Below are positions 62,732 through 64,000 of a stretch of DNA of 64,000 nt, piece after piece. Origin of the DNA: Chryseobacterium polytrichastri (GTDB lineage: Bacteria; Bacteroidota; Bacteroidia; Flavobacteriales; Weeksellaceae); contig NZ_FRAV01000028.1 of NCBI RefSeq assembly GCF_900142445.1, forward strand, positions 1-64,000. Reading direction: 5' to 3'. Positions within the stretch are counted from its first letter, which is position 1, and each line of letters opens with the position of its first letter. The position numbers and the translations under genes are program-made. A model generated the notes under the pieces. It was not told the origin of the DNA, did not search any database, and saw nothing but the letters and a program-made list of their open reading frames with translations.

Positions 62732-63961
62732 TTATTGTGGATGTACAATACCGTTTTTTAAACTTGGCTCAGAATCTTTTACAAAGTCATTTGAAGAATT
62801 ATTGGTATCCATATAAATGTTTTTACCATTTTCTGTTCCAGATACTTTACGTCTTACAGATTTTCCGTAACGAGCGGCATCATTGTCAATTGTTCCAACA
62901 GAAGTCCATCCTCCATCAATACTTGCAGAAGTAAGGGTATGAATGAATTTTGTAGGAATACTGTTGTTTACCCCATCAATAATCCAAGAATTCGGGATTG
63001 AATAAGCACTTTTTGAAGTTATACCTCCCGCACTGTTTAGATAAGTGTAATCATATTTGCGGCCGGTTAAGAATGTAGTTTCATTTTCTCCAACAGGAAA
63101 ACGCGCGATAACATAACTTTCAAACCCTCTGTTGTGTAAAAAGAACATGTTATACGTCATCTGAGAATAGATAACTTTAACATTTGGTACATCAGGATTA
63201 TCAACCTGTCCTAAAGTAGGGTTTGTTGAAGGAAACTCGAAGTTGGCATTATGTAAATCATAAGCTGTGCTTGTATTTTGTTTATGATTGATTGCATTAT
63301 CAGCAATGACAAGGAAGTCACCTGGTTTTATAGGGTAATCAGTTCCTGCGCCAGGCAATACCATTACCCCTTTTACAGGAAATGCTAAGTTTGTATTATA
63401 TGGAGTGGGATTTTTATCATCTGTGGTAAGGAATTCTGACTGCGCAAGAATCAATCTATCTGCATATAATATCTTGTTTGTGTTATTCGTTAATTTAAAA
63501 TAGCGACTTGAGTTATAATTCTTGTTATCTGTAGTTTTTACTCCTGTAAAGAAAACTTCTTCAATAATAAAATCATCATGGAATCTTTTAATAATTAAAG
63601 GAATGGTAAGATTGGTAACTGGAGATGTTAAATCTGTTTGTGCTGAAGCGCCTGCTTGCAATTCTTCATTACTCGCAATTACAATACCATTTACTGAAAT
63701 TTTATATGATCCGTAAGGCAGCGGAAAAGAAAACGCGCTAGTGTTCTGAATTGTTTTCTTGTTGATAGCTCCTGTGTTAACTTCCTTAATCTCGATGTCT
63801 AAAGTTTGATAAGAGGTAATATTCTCTCCGGAAAAATTTAAAGTTAACACTCCGTTTTGGGTAGCCGTTGCTCCAAAATCATCATCACTAGAACATGATG
63901 TCACAGTAAATGTTGTTGTCATTATTGCTACTAAACTTAATAGTAAAACTCTTTTCTTCAT
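62732..63961 (-). CDS. DUF4876 family lipoprotein
   Basis: A 409-residue lipoprotein: the signal ends at TVTSC (Cys23) and is followed by SSDDDFG. The N-terminal beta-sandwich-like domain (about 35-125) precedes a larger domain containing the FIIEEVFFTGV and ILYADRLILAQSEF segments that I associate with DUF4876. In other Bacteroidota such genes are next to a TonB receptor and the DUF6850 gene; the receptor, if present, would be beyond the right edge. First gene of the peroxidase operon. Confidence 0.8.
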   Translation of the reverse strand: MKKRVLLLSLVAIMTTTFTVTSCSSDDDFGATATQNGVLTLNFSGENITSYQTLDIEIKEVNTGAINKKTIQNTSAFSFPLPYGSYKISVNGIVIASNEELQAGASAQTDLTSPVTNLTIPLIIKRFHDDFIIEEVFFTGVKTTDNKNYNSSRYFKLTNNTNKILYADRLILAQSEFLTTDDKNPTPYNTNLAFPVKGVMVLPGAGTDYPIKPGDFLVIADNAINHKQNTSTAYDLHNANFEFPSTNPTLGQVDNPDVPNVKVIYSQMTYNMFFLHNRGFESYVIARFPVGENETTFLTGRKYDYTYLNSAGGITSKSAYSIPNSWIIDGVNNSIPTKFIHTLTSASIDGGWTSVGTIDNDAARYGKSVRRKVSGTENGKNIYMDTNNSSNDFVKDSEPSLKNGIVHPQ

Positions 63962-64000
63962 GTTATTTTCTTTTGATATATATTAAAAATTGTAGTTTAA

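Overview
The window looks like chromosome of a low-GC Bacteroidota bacterium of the flavobacterial Chryseobacterium/Weeksellaceae type (inference). The evidence is the AT-rich sequence, the Bacteroidota promoter -7 element TAnnTTTG in front of many genes, a type IX secretion (T9SS) plug protein and a T9SS-sorted repeat protein, DUF4295 beside rpmB-rpmG, and a cluster of small 'MKNLKKL'-leader peptides of the kind called bacteriocin-like in Chryseobacterium. No rRNA, CRISPR array, prophage or plasmid module is visible. Nearly everything is chromosomal housekeeping, with accessory material concentrated in small patches.

Layout. 1-0.15 kb: edge of an ISAon1-like insertion sequence. 0.36-7.7 kb: tRNA-Cys, then a leftward series RDD protein, DUF4403 lipid-binding-like protein, folB, thrC, thrB, thrA. 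The thrABC genes are preceded by a previously unlisted threonine-rich leader peptide with mutually exclusive RNA hairpins, a classical attenuator. 7.8-8.7 kb: four tandem Cys-rich leader peptides. 8.75-12.5 kb: nadA, gmk, yicC and, divergently, miaA. 12.46-13.1 kb: a gene-free block of stacked palindromic repeats. 13.1-20.3 kb: a TetR-controlled RND efflux system (regulator, membrane fusion protein, pump, outer membrane channel) with four copies of one operator sequence. 20.6-21.45 kb: a thioredoxin-like gene, then five identical DnaA boxes around an AT-rich stretch, a candidate replication origin. 21.4-27.7 kb: a trehalose-use locus (AraC regulator, MFS importer, GH37 trehalase, TonB-dependent receptor). 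27.7-35.8 kb: LRR protein, MBL hydrolase, T9SS plug protein, HEAT-like lipoprotein, a RelE/ParE-type toxin-antitoxin pair, hemH, an Nfu-type Fe-S protein and a gamma carbonic anhydrase. 36-46 kb: a Pif1/RecD2-like helicase, three unknown genes, a flavin oxidoreductase, ribB with a degenerate ribA domain, fmt and recQ. 46-53 kb: two tandem OmpA-type proteins (one lacking the OmpA domain), folK, sppA, a GlsB protein, ftsY and the rpmB-rpmG-DUF4295 operon. 53-64 kb: a secreted FG-GAP protein with an in-frame (ACT)11 tract, lnt, VanZ, HxlR with a divergent APCDD1-like protein, proC, and a cytochrome c peroxidase operon with DUF6850 and DUF4876 proteins.

The most notable non-gene content is regulatory and repetitive: the thr attenuator, the TetR operator set, the DnaA-box cluster, and at least six families of intergenic palindromes, several of which are inserted inside one another. 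All functional calls rest on reading motifs by eye; no database search was run.
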